Both the position numbers and the translations under genes were made by a program. 64,000 nt of DNA. Origin: an uncultured Solirubrobacterales bacterium (GTDB lineage: Bacteria; Actinomycetota; Thermoleophilia; Solirubrobacterales; JACPNS01). Below are positions 33,964 through 41,961 of this stretch, piece by piece; positions within the stretch are counted from its first letter, which is position 1; each line of letters starts with the position of its first letter. The notes beneath the pieces are model-generated. The model was not told where the DNA came from, made no database searches, and was given only the letters and a program-made list of their open reading frames with translations. The stretch is taken from positions 186,001-250,000 of the forward strand of contig CAKZMQ010000001.1 in assembly GCA_937128795.1 (NCBI GenBank), in the 5' to 3' direction.

Positions 33964-34380
33964 ATGCGATTCATGGTTATGGTCCCGGCCGATGCCGACA
34001 CAGAAGCTGGCGTGATGCCGACCGAGGAACAGCTAGCCGAGATGGGTGCCTACAACGAGAAACTCGCTGAAGCCGGCGTGATGGTGTCGGGCGACGGACT
34101 GCACCCGACCTCGAAGGGTCGGCGCATTCAGTTCACCGACGGCGAGGCAAACGTGATTGACGGTCCGTTCAGCGAGTCGAAGGAGTTGATCGCCGGCTAC
34201 TGGATCCTCCAATGCGACTCACTTGACGATGTGACCGAGTGGATCCGCAAGGCTCCGTTCGGTGCCGGTACGCAGCTCGAGATTCGTCAGGTTTTCGAGG
34301 CCGACGACTTCGGCGAAGCATTCACGCCGGAGCTTCGCGAGCAAGAGGACCGCATTCGCGCCACTATCGGTGAGGATTAG
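33964..34380 (+). CDS. YciI-like DGPF-domain protein
   Basis: 138 residues after a good Shine-Dalgarno (CAAGGAG). MRFMVMVPADADTEAG, RIQFTDGEANVIDGPFSESKELIAGYWILQCDSLDDVTEWIRKAP is the dimeric ferredoxin-like YCII fold with the DGPF motif. Members are often coupled to ECF sigma factors in actinobacteria, but none is adjacent here. Function unknown. The 148-nt gap upstream holds only its leader region. Confidence 0.8.
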   Translation: MRFMVMVPADADTEAGVMPTEEQLAEMGAYNEKLAEAGVMVSGDGLHPTSKGRRIQFTDGEANVIDGPFSESKELIAGYWILQCDSLDDVTEWIRKAPFGAGTQLEIRQVFEADDFGEAFTPELREQEDRIRATIGED

Positions 34381-34401
34381 TCGGTCGCCTGCTGGCCGCC
34401 G

Positions 34402-35571
34402 CTAATCGATGACGCGCAGTTCGATGCCCGCCGCCTGCAGGCGTTCGAGCAGCGCGTCGCCGATCGCGGAAACCGGCGTCATCTGACCCGAATCGCCGTT
34501 GCCGTTTGATTCGACGAGCGCGAGGCCGCTCTCGGCGAGCATCTTTGCGGTCTCGGTGTAGCCGGGGTCTCCACCGGAGATCTCCGTGACAACGCGCTTA
34601 CCCCCGCCCTCGCCGATGAAGCGAACGCGAAACCAGCTCTTGGCGCGCAGTTCCTCGGACGGGCCTTCGCCCGGCGAAAGAAAGCGCAGCAACAGCTTGC
34701 GCAGCGGCGGGATCTGAGCTAGCACGAACAGAATGGCCACCAGCGCGCCCAGGCCAGCGATCGTGAACAACCTGCGAGCGGTCATGTAGTGGCCGTATTT
34801 GAAGTCCGGTCCGTAGCGATCGAGCGACGCGGCCGAGCGCAGCACGATCATCGGATCTATCGTCGGCAGCGGGGCGACCCAACCACCGGCAACTGGCTGG
34901 CGACGAACTCGGCGCATCCACGAGCCGACCTTGCGGCCGTCAGGGCGGGGCTCCTGCTTGCGCCGCTCGCTCGCCGCCTTCAGCGTTTTGCGAGCGCGGG
35001 AGAATCCCGTAAGTGCCGAGTAGAACGTCCCGCCCGAGAATCGCGCACCTGACTTGACGAAGCCCTCGACGCGAAGCGGAGAGTTCTCCGGCAACTGCAG
35101 CACCGTGTAGTAGGCCCCGAGGTCGTGTGGGATCGAATCGAAACCACAGCAATGCACCAGACGTGCTCCGCTTTCGCGCGCAGGTTTGTCGTACTTCAGC
35201 CAGACGTTGTCGACGAACTCCGGCTCGCCGCAAAGATCCGCGTAGTCGGTGCCGGCCTTCGCGCACGCTGCAACCAGCGGTTCACCGTAAAGCGCGTAAG
35301 GCCCGACCGTCGTGATGATCGTCTTCGTTGCACTCGCCAAGTCTTCGATCGAGCCCTGGTCGGTCACGTCCGCCTCGACCAGCGGAAGGTCGGCCAGGCG
35401 AGGATCGATATTGGCCAGTCGATGGCGAACGGCTTCGAGCTTCTTCGCGCTGCGGCCGGCAAGCGCCCACTTGAGACCATCGGGCGCATTGGCGGCTAGA
35501 TACTCGGCTGTCAAGCCACCGGTGAAGCCGGTGGCACCGAACAGGACGAGGTCGTACTGGCGATCGCTCAT
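34402..35571 (-). CDS. saccharopine dehydrogenase-like NAD(P)-binding protein (trans-acting enoyl reductase type)
   Basis: 389 residues. An N-terminal Rossmann fold (YDLVLFGATGFTGGLTAEYLA, LKWALAGRSAKKLEAV, TVGPYALYGEPLVAACAKAGTDYADLCGE, HCCGFDSIPHDLGAY) is characteristic of the actinobacterial saccharopine-dehydrogenase-like/Rv2449c family, including trans enoyl reductases of PKS lipids. The C-terminal part has a hydrophobic stretch (IAGLGALVAILFVLAQIP). Substrate unknown; no PKS genes nearby. Confidence 0.82.
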   Translation of the reverse strand: MSDRQYDLVLFGATGFTGGLTAEYLAANAPDGLKWALAGRSAKKLEAVRHRLANIDPRLADLPLVEADVTDQGSIEDLASATKTIITTVGPYALYGEPLVAACAKAGTDYADLCGEPEFVDNVWLKYDKPARESGARLVHCCGFDSIPHDLGAYYTVLQLPENSPLRVEGFVKSGARFSGGTFYSALTGFSRARKTLKAASERRKQEPRPDGRKVGSWMRRVRRQPVAGGWVAPLPTIDPMIVLRSAASLDRYGPDFKYGHYMTARRLFTIAGLGALVAILFVLAQIPPLRKLLLRFLSPGEGPSEELRAKSWFRVRFIGEGGGKRVVTEISGGDPGYTETAKMLAESGLALVESNGNGDSGQMTPVSAIGDALLERLQAAGIELRVID

Positions 35572-35664
35572 CTGATTGCTCCCGTGACTGCCGCGCCGCG
35601 AAGGGGCGGCTTATTGACCGCGGTGAACAATAGCTGCATGAACGTTCCGTAGTGTTTCCTCGCA

Positions 35665-36114
35665 GTGGCGGACCATCGCGAAAACCTCGACAATCGATTG
35701 CGGCCGGCGGCCGAATCCGTCCTCACACCCGGCGAACAATTGAACGGATTTCTCGTCGCGACGCAGAGCGGATTGTTCAAGGGCGGGCTGCGCGTGTTGG
35801 TGATCACCGACGACCGGCTTGTTGTTCAGCCGATCACCCGCGACTTCTCGCCAACGGGCGAAGCGATCTCGATCAAGCGAGGCGATATCACCGAGCTGCG
35901 CACGACCGGTCTCGGAGGAGGTTGGTACGACTCGACGGTGACTATCGCCGCCTGGGCCGGGATCGAGTTGAAAGTTCGCACCCACGACGGGCGCAAGACG
36001 AAGGTCTCGATGATGAAGGGTGACGGTGGATTGATCGGCAAGCTCGGCGGCGGCGAGACTCAACGGATCGGCGTCGAGGCTCTGAAGGAGTGGCTCGAAG
36101 CGATTGAGCGTTGA
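35665..36114 (+). CDS. bacterial PH-like domain protein
   Basis: 149 residues from GTG 35665. LTPGEQLNGFLVATQSGLFKGGLRVLVITDDRLVVQPITRD..ISIKRGDITELRTTGLGGGWYDSTVTIAAWAGIELKVRTHDGRKTKVSMM fits the seven-strand bPH fold, with a C-terminal amphipathic helix (VEALKEWLEAIER). No membrane helix. Function unknown; possibly lipid or membrane association. Convergent with the antiporter, leaving one nucleotide between the stops. Confidence 0.6.
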   Translation: MADHRENLDNRLRPAAESVLTPGEQLNGFLVATQSGLFKGGLRVLVITDDRLVVQPITRDFSPTGEAISIKRGDITELRTTGLGGGWYDSTVTIAAWAGIELKVRTHDGRKTKVSMMKGDGGLIGKLGGGETQRIGVEALKEWLEAIER

Positions 36115-36115
36115 A

Positions 36116-37312
36116 TTAGCCGACGGTGGCCCGAGGGCGCATTCGCGAAGCGAGTGCGGCGATCTCGTTCGACCATCGTGTGAGCACCGAGGCCGCGAGG
36201 GCTGTGATCAAAACATAGGGGGCACTCACCGGCCCGAGTTCGGGTTCGACTCCGGAGGCCACACCGATGCCCGCGATCACGATCGAGAACTCGCCGCGGG
36301 CCATCATCGCGGTGCCCGCTCGAGACCGGCCACGCTCGGCGGCACCAACCGTGCCGGCCGCGTACCAGCCGGTGATGAACTTGGTGAACATCGTGACAGC
36401 CGCGAGAAGTATCGCGATGTGGAGCACGGCCGGCACCGCGCCGAGGTCGATCTGTGCGCCGAAGAACGTGAAGAAGACGGCCGCGAAGAGATCGCGAAGT
36501 GGCGCAAGCAGCTCGCTGGCTCGTTCGGCGATCGCGCCCGAGAACACAATGCCCGCAAGAAAGGCGCCAACCGCAGCCGAGACCTGCGCCGCCTCGGCGG
36601 CGCCAGCGACAACGACAGCCACGCCGAGCGCCGTGAGCAACAGCACCTCATCGGATCGATGGTGCAGTGCCCGACTGAACAGCGGACCGAATCGAATCGC
36701 GACCACAAGCGCGAATACCGCAGTGGCCATCGACAGCAGCAGAACGTCCAAGCCGCCGAGCAACCCGTCACCGGCGACCATCACGGTCACGAGCGGCAGG
36801 TAGAGCGCCATCACCAGATCCTCCATCACGAGCATCGAAAGGATCGCCGGTGTCTCGCGGTTGCCGATGCGGCCGAAGTCGGCGAGCAGTTTTGCGATCA
36901 CGCCCGACGAAGAGATGTAAGTGACGCCGCCGAGCAACACGGCTGCGGTCGCGCTCCAACCGAGCAATAGTCCGCACACAAAACCCGGGGTGAAGTTGAG
37001 CAGTCCATCAACGAATGCCGGGCGCGTTCCACTGCGCATTGTCGTCTTCAGATCATCGCCGGAGTACTCGAGGCCAAGCATGAAAAGCAACAGCACGATG
37101 CCGATCTGCGCGCCGGTTTCGACGACATCGGGCGAGAACGCCCGTGGTTCTTCGATCAGATTTCCCAGCGCCAACCCGACGATCAGGTAAAGCGGAATCG
37201 GCGAAAGCTCGAGTCGATCCGCAAGGCGGGCGGCGACGGCAAGAAACAGCAGGACCGCGCCGAGCTCCACGAGCAGGGTCGCGTTGGTTGAAGCGGCCGC
37301 TACCGGACCCAT
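36116..37312 (-). CDS. khtU: CPA2-type K+(Na+)/H+ antiporter, KhtU/KefB-like
   Basis: 398 residues with about 12 membrane segments. Typical CPA2 motifs: GLALGNLIEEPRAF, IGIVLLLFMLGLEYSGDDL, VTYISSSGVIAKLLADFGR, QVSAAVGAFLAGIVFSGA, LRDLFAAVFFTFFGAQID and AGTAMMARGEFSIVIAGIG. The RCK-like regulator is a separate gene immediately upstream (khtT-like), the arrangement of KhtTU two-subunit exchangers. Likely K+ efflux coupled to H+ entry. Confidence 0.85.
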   Translation of the reverse strand: MGPVAAASTNATLLVELGAVLLFLAVAARLADRLELSPIPLYLIVGLALGNLIEEPRAFSPDVVETGAQIGIVLLLFMLGLEYSGDDLKTTMRSGTRPAFVDGLLNFTPGFVCGLLLGWSATAAVLLGGVTYISSSGVIAKLLADFGRIGNRETPAILSMLVMEDLVMALYLPLVTVMVAGDGLLGGLDVLLLSMATAVFALVVAIRFGPLFSRALHHRSDEVLLLTALGVAVVVAGAAEAAQVSAAVGAFLAGIVFSGAIAERASELLAPLRDLFAAVFFTFFGAQIDLGAVPAVLHIAILLAAVTMFTKFITGWYAAGTVGAAERGRSRAGTAMMARGEFSIVIAGIGVASGVEPELGPVSAPYVLITALAASVLTRWSNEIAALASRMRPRATVG

Positions 37313-37325
37313 CAGCGGACGCCGG

Positions 37326-37850
37326 TCAGGAGGGGCCGATCAACTCGGATGCCTTCAGCGTTCCTTCTGGCGTGCCGACGGCCACGAGAGTGTCACCGGA
37401 TTCGATCCGGCTATCCGGTGCCGGCGACGGCTCGGTCGTTCCGTCGGCGCGGACGATCGCGACGATCGAGACGCCTGTTCGCGTGCGCATCTGGGTGTCA
37501 CCGATTGTTTTCCCGGCGTAGGCCGAATCGTCGTTCAACCGGAGCCAGTCGATTGTCAGCCCGGCGATCGCCTGCTGCACCTCTTGAAGATTCTGCACGA
37601 CTTGCGGGGTACCGAGAATCTCGGTCAGCGTGCGTGCGTCGTCCTCGCTGAGGTCAACGGTCTCGCGGCATGAGTCGGGATCGCGCTCGTCATATACGAG
37701 CAGTTTCCGGCGCCCGTTGTATTGCGTGATCATGCCGATGCGTCGTTCGCCGATGGTCTCGAAGTCGTGCCTTACGCCGACGGCCGGGAGACGCGTTTCC
37801 TCGATCGCCTTACCGCGCAGTCCGAACTGGTCGTCTTGCTTCACGCTCAT
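37326..37850 (-). CDS. khtT: TrkA-C/RCK_C regulatory subunit, KhtT-like
   Basis: 174 residues. N-terminal LPAVGVRHDFETIGERRIGMITQYNGRRKLLVYDE..SCRETVDLSEDDARTLTEILG is the KhtT N-terminal domain. The C-terminal TIDWLRLNDDSAYAGKTIGDTQMRTRTGVSIVAIVRADGTTEPSPAPDSRIESGDTLVAVGT is an RCK_C domain, the c-di-AMP/ligand-binding fold. It gates the antiporter encoded 13 nt downstream. Confidence 0.85.
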   Translation of the reverse strand: MSVKQDDQFGLRGKAIEETRLPAVGVRHDFETIGERRIGMITQYNGRRKLLVYDERDPDSCRETVDLSEDDARTLTEILGTPQVVQNLQEVQQAIAGLTIDWLRLNDDSAYAGKTIGDTQMRTRTGVSIVAIVRADGTTEPSPAPDSRIESGDTLVAVGTPEGTLKASELIGPS

Positions 37851-37879
37851 CCCACCAGCATAATTGCCTTTCGGCGGTG

Positions 37880-38407
37880 TCAGCGAAGCTCACGCGGCCG
37901 ACTGAAGCCCGTGAGCGCTCCCGAGCCTTCAGTGACGTCGATCCAACCGTCATCCAATTCAAACGTTGCGAGCGCCGCAGTCGGATACTTGGCGGCCACG
38001 TTGTCACGGCATTCGCCCACCGATCTTGCACGGTCAAGCAGGTCGTTCGCGAAGTTCTGAAAGCCGGGGTTGTGGCCGACCAGTAGAACGTGGTCGGCAG
38101 ATTCAGGTAGACCGTTGACGACCTCATAGAGGATCCTCCTGGACGCTCCGTAGAGTCGGTGGTCGAACTCGACTTTCGCGCCCTTTGGCAGCGCCTCCGC
38201 GAATCCCGCAAGCGTTTCGCGCGTGCGAACGGTCGGCGAGCAGACCACCAGGTCGACCGCGTTGCAGGATCCGAGTTCGGCCGCGTTGACTGCCATCAAG
38301 GCGATGTCCCTGCGCCCACGCTTGGACAATGGCCGCTGGTCATCCTGCCGCGCCGCATCGTCCCAATCCGACTTCGCATGCCTGAGCAACTGAAGCGTCT
38401 TACCCAT
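37880..38407 (-). CDS. sixA: SixA-type phosphohistidine phosphatase
   Basis: 175 residues, histidine-phosphatase fold: LQLLRHAKSDWDD (catalytic RHxK), VVCSPTVRTRETLAGF, and VLLVGHNPGFQNFANDLL (second catalytic His). The RHAK form is characteristic of SixA-like short histidine phosphatases that act on phosphohistidine proteins. Same strand as khtT, 29 nt upstream of it. Confidence 0.88.
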   Translation of the reverse strand: MGKTLQLLRHAKSDWDDAARQDDQRPLSKRGRRDIALMAVNAAELGSCNAVDLVVCSPTVRTRETLAGFAEALPKGAKVEFDHRLYGASRRILYEVVNGLPESADHVLLVGHNPGFQNFANDLLDRARSVGECRDNVAAKYPTAALATFELDDGWIDVTEGSGALTGFSRPRELR

Positions 38408-38441
38408 CGCGCCGGAAAGTTACATGGAATTCACGCAAATA

Positions 38442-38480
38442 CCGACCAACCTGTGGCACCGAGTGCCACAGGTTGGTCGG
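38442..38480. terminator. 18-bp perfect hairpin after the second P450 gene
   Basis: CCGACCAACCTGTGGCAC (38442-38459), triloop CGA, GTGCCACAGGTTGGTCGG (38463-38480): a perfect 18-bp stem flanked by A/T. It lies 21 nt past the P450 stop and before sixA. No long U tract, but this is the strongest stem in the window and a likely P450 transcript end. Confidence 0.65.
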
Positions 38481-38501
38481 AAATAGCGGGGTTTTTGGGG
38501 G

Positions 38502-39935
38502 TCAGTCTTTGCGGGTGATCACAACGCGGCCGCCGCGGGCGGGGATCATCGTGACGTTTCGATGCATCACGTGTTCGGCCTCTGGGCGATCGGGTTCGAT
38601 GTCGAGACGGCTTGCCATGTGTTCGAGCACGACACGCATCTCGGCCATCGCCAGCGACGCGCCGAGACATCGACGGGTGCCGCCGCCGAATGGAATCCAG
38701 GTGTAGGTGCCCGGCTTGTGACCAACCCAGCGCTCCGGGCGGAACTGCCAGGGGTCGGGATAGACGTCCTCACGATGGTGAACGAGGAAGATGCTCATCG
38801 CGATCGGTGTGCCGGCCGGTACGGCGTACTCGCCCAGCTGCCACGGCACGGTGACGCGTCTGCCAACCATTGGAATGACGGGGCGCGACCGCATCGTCTC
38901 GTTGAGGACGTATTCGACTTGGTCCTCCTTGTCGGCGTGGTCGCCGCGCACGGCGGCGCGGAGAACGCCGTACGCGTCGGGGTTACGCGTCAAGCGTTCC
39001 CACGCCCACGAAAGCGTGTTCGCGGTCGTCTCGTGCCCGGCCAGTACAAGCGTCAGCAGCTCATCGCGAATTTCGCGATCAGAGAGCGACTCGCCCTCCT
39101 CGGTCGTCGCCTGCAGCAGCATCGAGAGGATGTCTGCACGCTCCTCGAGGTCTGCCGTCGCGCGACGCTGGGAAATCACTTCGTACGTCGGGCGATCGAG
39201 CAATTTGAGCGCCGCCTTGGTTATGCCCACCGGCTCGCTACGCCCGATGTTGGCCAACTCGGCTACCTGCGCGATCGGCCAGGTCGACGCCTCGGTCAGT
39301 GCCTTTGTTGCCTGGCGCAACTGGTATTCGGGCGTTCCGCGCGACGGCTCGCCGTCGATGCCGAAGATGCCCGCCATGATCACGTCGAGCGTGATCGCCT
39401 GCATTCGCGGTGTCAGTTCGATCTTCTTGCCGACGGGCCACTTCGAGATCTCGCGATCCGCCGCCTCCTCGATCATCTGCACGTAGCGCGCGATCGACTC
39501 GCCATGAAAGGCCGGCAAGAGCAGTTTGCGTTGGCGCATGTGCCGCGCACCCTGCGCGGTCAGTACCGAGTCCTTGCCGACGATCGGCCGTAGCGGCGAC
39601 TCGGAAGTGAGCGACGGCGCGAGTTCCGGTTTCGCGGTGAAGAGCGACTTGACGTGATCGGGATGACTGGTGATCGCCGGTCGGCCGGGGATCAGTCCAT
39701 GGAAACGGAAAACATCGCCGTAGCGACGCTTGGCGGCGAGCACGAACTCGGCCTGGCGCTGGGAGAAGCGCAGTACTTGAAGCGATCGATGCAAATCAAT
39801 TTCGGGTGGACCCGGCATCGACTGCTGCGTCGCCTCGTCGATCGGACCGGCCGGAGACTCGGCGTGTTCGCAAATCAGATCCGATGGTGCTGCGGCGGAC
39901 TCTTCGGTGGTGGCTGTAGGCGGGGGAGTGGCCAT
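38502..39935 (-). CDS. cytochrome P450 (second)
   Basis: 477 residues: I-helix AGHETT (about 299-304), ExxR as ETMR (about 346-349), PERW (about 400-403), heme loop FGGGTRRCLG with Cys423. The ~40-residue N-terminal extension is Ala/Thr/Glu-rich. It shares general form with the P450 at 5449 but is clearly a different subfamily. A 7-bp inverted repeat sits about 37 bp upstream. No redox partner is adjacent. Confidence 0.95.
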   Translation of the reverse strand: MATPPPTATTEESAAAPSDLICEHAESPAGPIDEATQQSMPGPPEIDLHRSLQVLRFSQRQAEFVLAAKRRYGDVFRFHGLIPGRPAITSHPDHVKSLFTAKPELAPSLTSESPLRPIVGKDSVLTAQGARHMRQRKLLLPAFHGESIARYVQMIEEAADREISKWPVGKKIELTPRMQAITLDVIMAGIFGIDGEPSRGTPEYQLRQATKALTEASTWPIAQVAELANIGRSEPVGITKAALKLLDRPTYEVISQRRATADLEERADILSMLLQATTEEGESLSDREIRDELLTLVLAGHETTANTLSWAWERLTRNPDAYGVLRAAVRGDHADKEDQVEYVLNETMRSRPVIPMVGRRVTVPWQLGEYAVPAGTPIAMSIFLVHHREDVYPDPWQFRPERWVGHKPGTYTWIPFGGGTRRCLGASLAMAEMRVVLEHMASRLDIEPDRPEAEHVMHRNVTMIPARGGRVVITRKD

Positions 39936-39971
39936 CTTGGGAACCTCGGTGAATACGGGGAAGGGTTCGAT

Positions 39972-39993
39972 CTTTACATCAAACAGTGTAAAG
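39972..39993. promoter_or_regulatory. candidate operator upstream of the second P450
   Basis: CTTTACA (39972-39978), 8-nt spacer, TGTAAAG (39987-39993): a perfect 7-bp inverted repeat 37 bp upstream of the P450 start. It overlaps likely promoter sequence. The regulator is unknown and not adjacent. Confidence 0.5.
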
Positions 39994-40064
39994 GTTTATC
40001 GATCCGTTCGACGCGTTTCTTGAGTCGCGTGCGGACGCGCCCAACGTCGAGCGGTATCGCGAAG

Positions 40065-40157
40065 CTAGATAGCAGCGTTGGCGATCGCCAGGCCGACAGC
40101 GACGCCGAGCGCGCTTCCGAGCAGCGTCGCGACCAACCACGTACCGCCGCTACGCAT
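40065..40157 (-). CDS. 30-residue single-helix membrane microprotein
   Basis: Too short for the ORF track. ATG 40157 overlaps the last codons of the upstream membrane protein gene (8 nt), TAG at 40067-40065. The sequence begins MRSGGTW and continues LVATLLGSALGVAVGLAIAN, a small-residue-rich (glycine-zipper-like) transmembrane helix. The overlap and codon usage suggest a translated, coupled ORF rather than chance. Function unknown; it may associate with the four-helix protein. Confidence 0.45.
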   Translation of the reverse strand: MRSGGTWLVATLLGSALGVAVGLAIANAAI

Positions 40158-40866
40158 CGCTGCCACCGCCCGGCTTGATGCGCTCGCCGGTCACGGGATC
40201 GACAAATTCCTCACTGGCGTCGACGTGTCGTGGCGGTGCGGTTTCGCTCGGTGACGACGACGCAGCCTGTGCGCGGGCAATTTCGGACGGATCGGTCATT
40301 CCGAATGCCGGGTCGCCGGGCATGCTGCGCTCGAAATTCACGTTCGCGCGCACTATCGGGCGGCTGAAACTTACGTCGCGCTCGTCGCCGAACTCGTCCT
40401 TGCCGCGTACAGCGTGAAAAGCAGCGACCAAGCCGGGAACCAAACCGCCGAGCGCCATCATCCAGAACACGACACCTGAGATCACCCAGCCAGAGGTGTT
40501 GTCGATGATCTCCGGCGGATTGACGCTGAGGCTGATGAAATTGAATCCGAGCGCGCCGAACAGCGCTCCCCACATCAGCAGACCGACGCCAAGCGTCGTG
40601 CCTCCGCCATGCCAAGACGTTGCGCCGAGCAGCAGAGCGCCGAAGCACAGCATCGCCAGGATTCCACCGACCAAAAGCGTCGTGCTCGCCGAATCACACG
40701 GCTGCGTGATCGCATACGGCCCTCCACTCGCACAGGCACCACCCGTCGTGTACATCAGGTGGCGCATACCGCTGTATACGACAGTCAGCGACGCGGCAAA
40801 ACCCGCCGCGCCGATGAAAACGCCGACAATTGCGAGCGGGCCACCGCTGCGCTCGGATTCGCTCAT
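40150..40866 (-). CDS. four-helix membrane protein with cytoplasmic tail
   Basis: 238 residues. Four membrane helices (LAIVGVFIGAAGFAASLTVVY; LLVGGILAMLCFGALLLGA; LGVGLLMWGALFGALGFNFI; WVISGVVFWMMALGGLVPGLVAAF), with a cysteine pair in the first extracytoplasmic loop (GGACASGG, TQPCDSA). A ~90-residue polar tail ends EFVDPVTGERIKPGGGSDA. Same strand as two small soluble proteins just upstream, so probably one operon. No family recognised. Confidence 0.65.
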   Translation of the reverse strand: MSESERSGGPLAIVGVFIGAAGFAASLTVVYSGMRHLMYTTGGACASGGPYAITQPCDSASTTLLVGGILAMLCFGALLLGATSWHGGGTTLGVGLLMWGALFGALGFNFISLSVNPPEIIDNTSGWVISGVVFWMMALGGLVPGLVAAFHAVRGKDEFGDERDVSFSRPIVRANVNFERSMPGDPAFGMTDPSEIARAQAASSSPSETAPPRHVDASEEFVDPVTGERIKPGGGSDA

Positions 40867-40885
40867 CCGACCATGACCGCGCTCG

Positions 40886-41293
40886 TCAGAGCGCCATCGA
40901 CCCGGCCCAGTCGATCCACGCGATACTCGGATCGCTCGAATCGACCTTTATCTTGACCTGCTGGCCGGGAACGGCTTTGGCCAAGTACATCTGCTCGACG
41001 ACCTGGGTGACGCTGACGGGATACGGCGCTCCGCCGTCCGGGAAGACGGTCATTTCGATCGTCATCGTCGGCTGAAAGTTGACCATCGCGCCGGTCTGTT
41101 GCACGCCGACGATCGAGGCCGTGGCGTCCTGACCGGAGACCGCGAGGTTGGCGGCCTGCGTCTGCTGGGCCATCATCTCGTTGGCGGCCTGCATCTGAGC
41201 CATGCCGTCCTTCATCTGCTGGCCCGGGTCGTAATCCTTGTTGATCTCCTTGGCCTGCTTGTTGAGATCGTTGATGCTTTTGAAGAATCCCAT
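40886..41293 (-). CDS. hypothetical protein, coiled-coil N-terminus plus beta domain
   Basis: 135 residues. The N-terminus MGFFKSINDLNKQAKEINKDYDPGQQMKDGMAQMQAANEMM is helical and Met/Gln-rich. The C-terminal domain (ATASIVGVQQTGAMVNFQPTMTIEMTVFPDGGAPYPVSVTQVV..VPGQQVKIKVDSSDPSIAWIDWA) is a small beta-barrel type seen in actinobacterial proteins of unknown function. It begins 3 nt after the stop of the upstream paralogue-like gene; both start MG(F/L)FK. Confidence 0.6.
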   Translation of the reverse strand: MGFFKSINDLNKQAKEINKDYDPGQQMKDGMAQMQAANEMMAQQTQAANLAVSGQDATASIVGVQQTGAMVNFQPTMTIEMTVFPDGGAPYPVSVTQVVEQMYLAKAVPGQQVKIKVDSSDPSIAWIDWAGSMAL

Positions 41294-41296
41294 CGC

Positions 41297-41701
41297 TCAC
41301 GCCCCCTGGTAGAGCTGATTGAAGCGCTGGCCGACGGCGGTGCCGCCCTGCATGCGCTGGCCCCAGCCCGCTGAAGCGGCGTCCCAGTCAGCGGCGTCGA
41401 TGCCGGCCGCTGATGCAGCGGCGTGCGCCGCGGTCGGGTCGGCAGCGCTCGGTCCGAGCTGCTTGCAGATCGCTGCGTACTGCTCGAGCGTGACTCCGTT
41501 GATCGGCGAGAAGTCACCCTCGCCGGTCGCCTGGGCAGCTGCTGCCCCGGCCATCGCCTGCTGTTGCGCCTGCATCGCTGCCGCCTGCTGCGCGGCGGCC
41601 ATCTCTTGTGCCTGCGCGCCCATCTGCTGCGCCTGGTCGATCATGTCCGGCGCCTGCTCGACGACGTTCTTCATGTCCTTCATCTGCTTGAACAAGCCCA
41701 T
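41297..41701 (-). CDS. hypothetical Ala/Gln-rich coiled-coil protein
   Basis: 134 residues from ATG 41701 (MGLFKQMKDMKNVVEQAPDMI); the track start is 11 codons upstream and lacks support. The first ~60 residues form a Met/Gln/Ala helix (QMGAQAQEMAAAQQAAAMQAQQQAMAG). The second half (PINGVTLEQYAAICKQLGPSAADPTAAHAAASAAGIDAADWDAASAGWGQRM) looks like a small helical domain. First gene of a four-gene unit with the next three. Confidence 0.6.
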   Translation of the reverse strand: MGLFKQMKDMKNVVEQAPDMIDQAQQMGAQAQEMAAAQQAAAMQAQQQAMAGAAAAQATGEGDFSPINGVTLEQYAAICKQLGPSAADPTAAHAAASAAGIDAADWDAASAGWGQRMQGGTAVGQRFNQLYQGA

Positions 41702-41813
41702 TGTTGTCTCCTTTGCCGATGCGTGTGCGACCAACGCGAGAGCCGTCGACCGAAACGATTACCCGCAATCTACAGAAATCCATGCCTGAATTCGTTGCCA
41801 ATCGTGAACGAAA

Positions 41814-41827
41814 TTCGATCGATCGAA
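41814..41827. promoter_or_regulatory. palindrome in the divergent gap before the HD-GYP gene
   Basis: TTCGATCGATCGAA is a perfect 14-bp palindrome between the small-protein operon (minus) and the HD-GYP gene (plus). It may be an operator. Repetitive GATC content makes chance more likely than for other sites. Confidence 0.25.
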
Positions 41828-41884
41828 CGATCGTCCAGCCGGCGATGCATCCAGCTCGCCGATCGACCCGAAACCACTAGGACA

Positions 41885-41898
41885 GCCAACGCGTTGGC
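41885..41898. promoter_or_regulatory. candidate operator of the HD-GYP gene
   Basis: GCCAACGCGTTGGC is a perfect 14-bp palindrome 64 bp upstream of GTG 41962. The LacI-like AACG-CGTT core makes an operator plausible; no regulator gene is adjacent. Confidence 0.35.
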
Positions 41899-41961
41899 AG
41901 TCGAACCGGGCATGGACGCCCGCCGCCTACTCGACCCTCCTCAACAAGGACGTTTCTCACC

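Noticed and set aside
34375-34407. GATTAG..CTAATC inverted repeat as terminator
   Set aside because: The arms are just the last Asp codon plus TAG of both convergent genes; the interior barely pairs.
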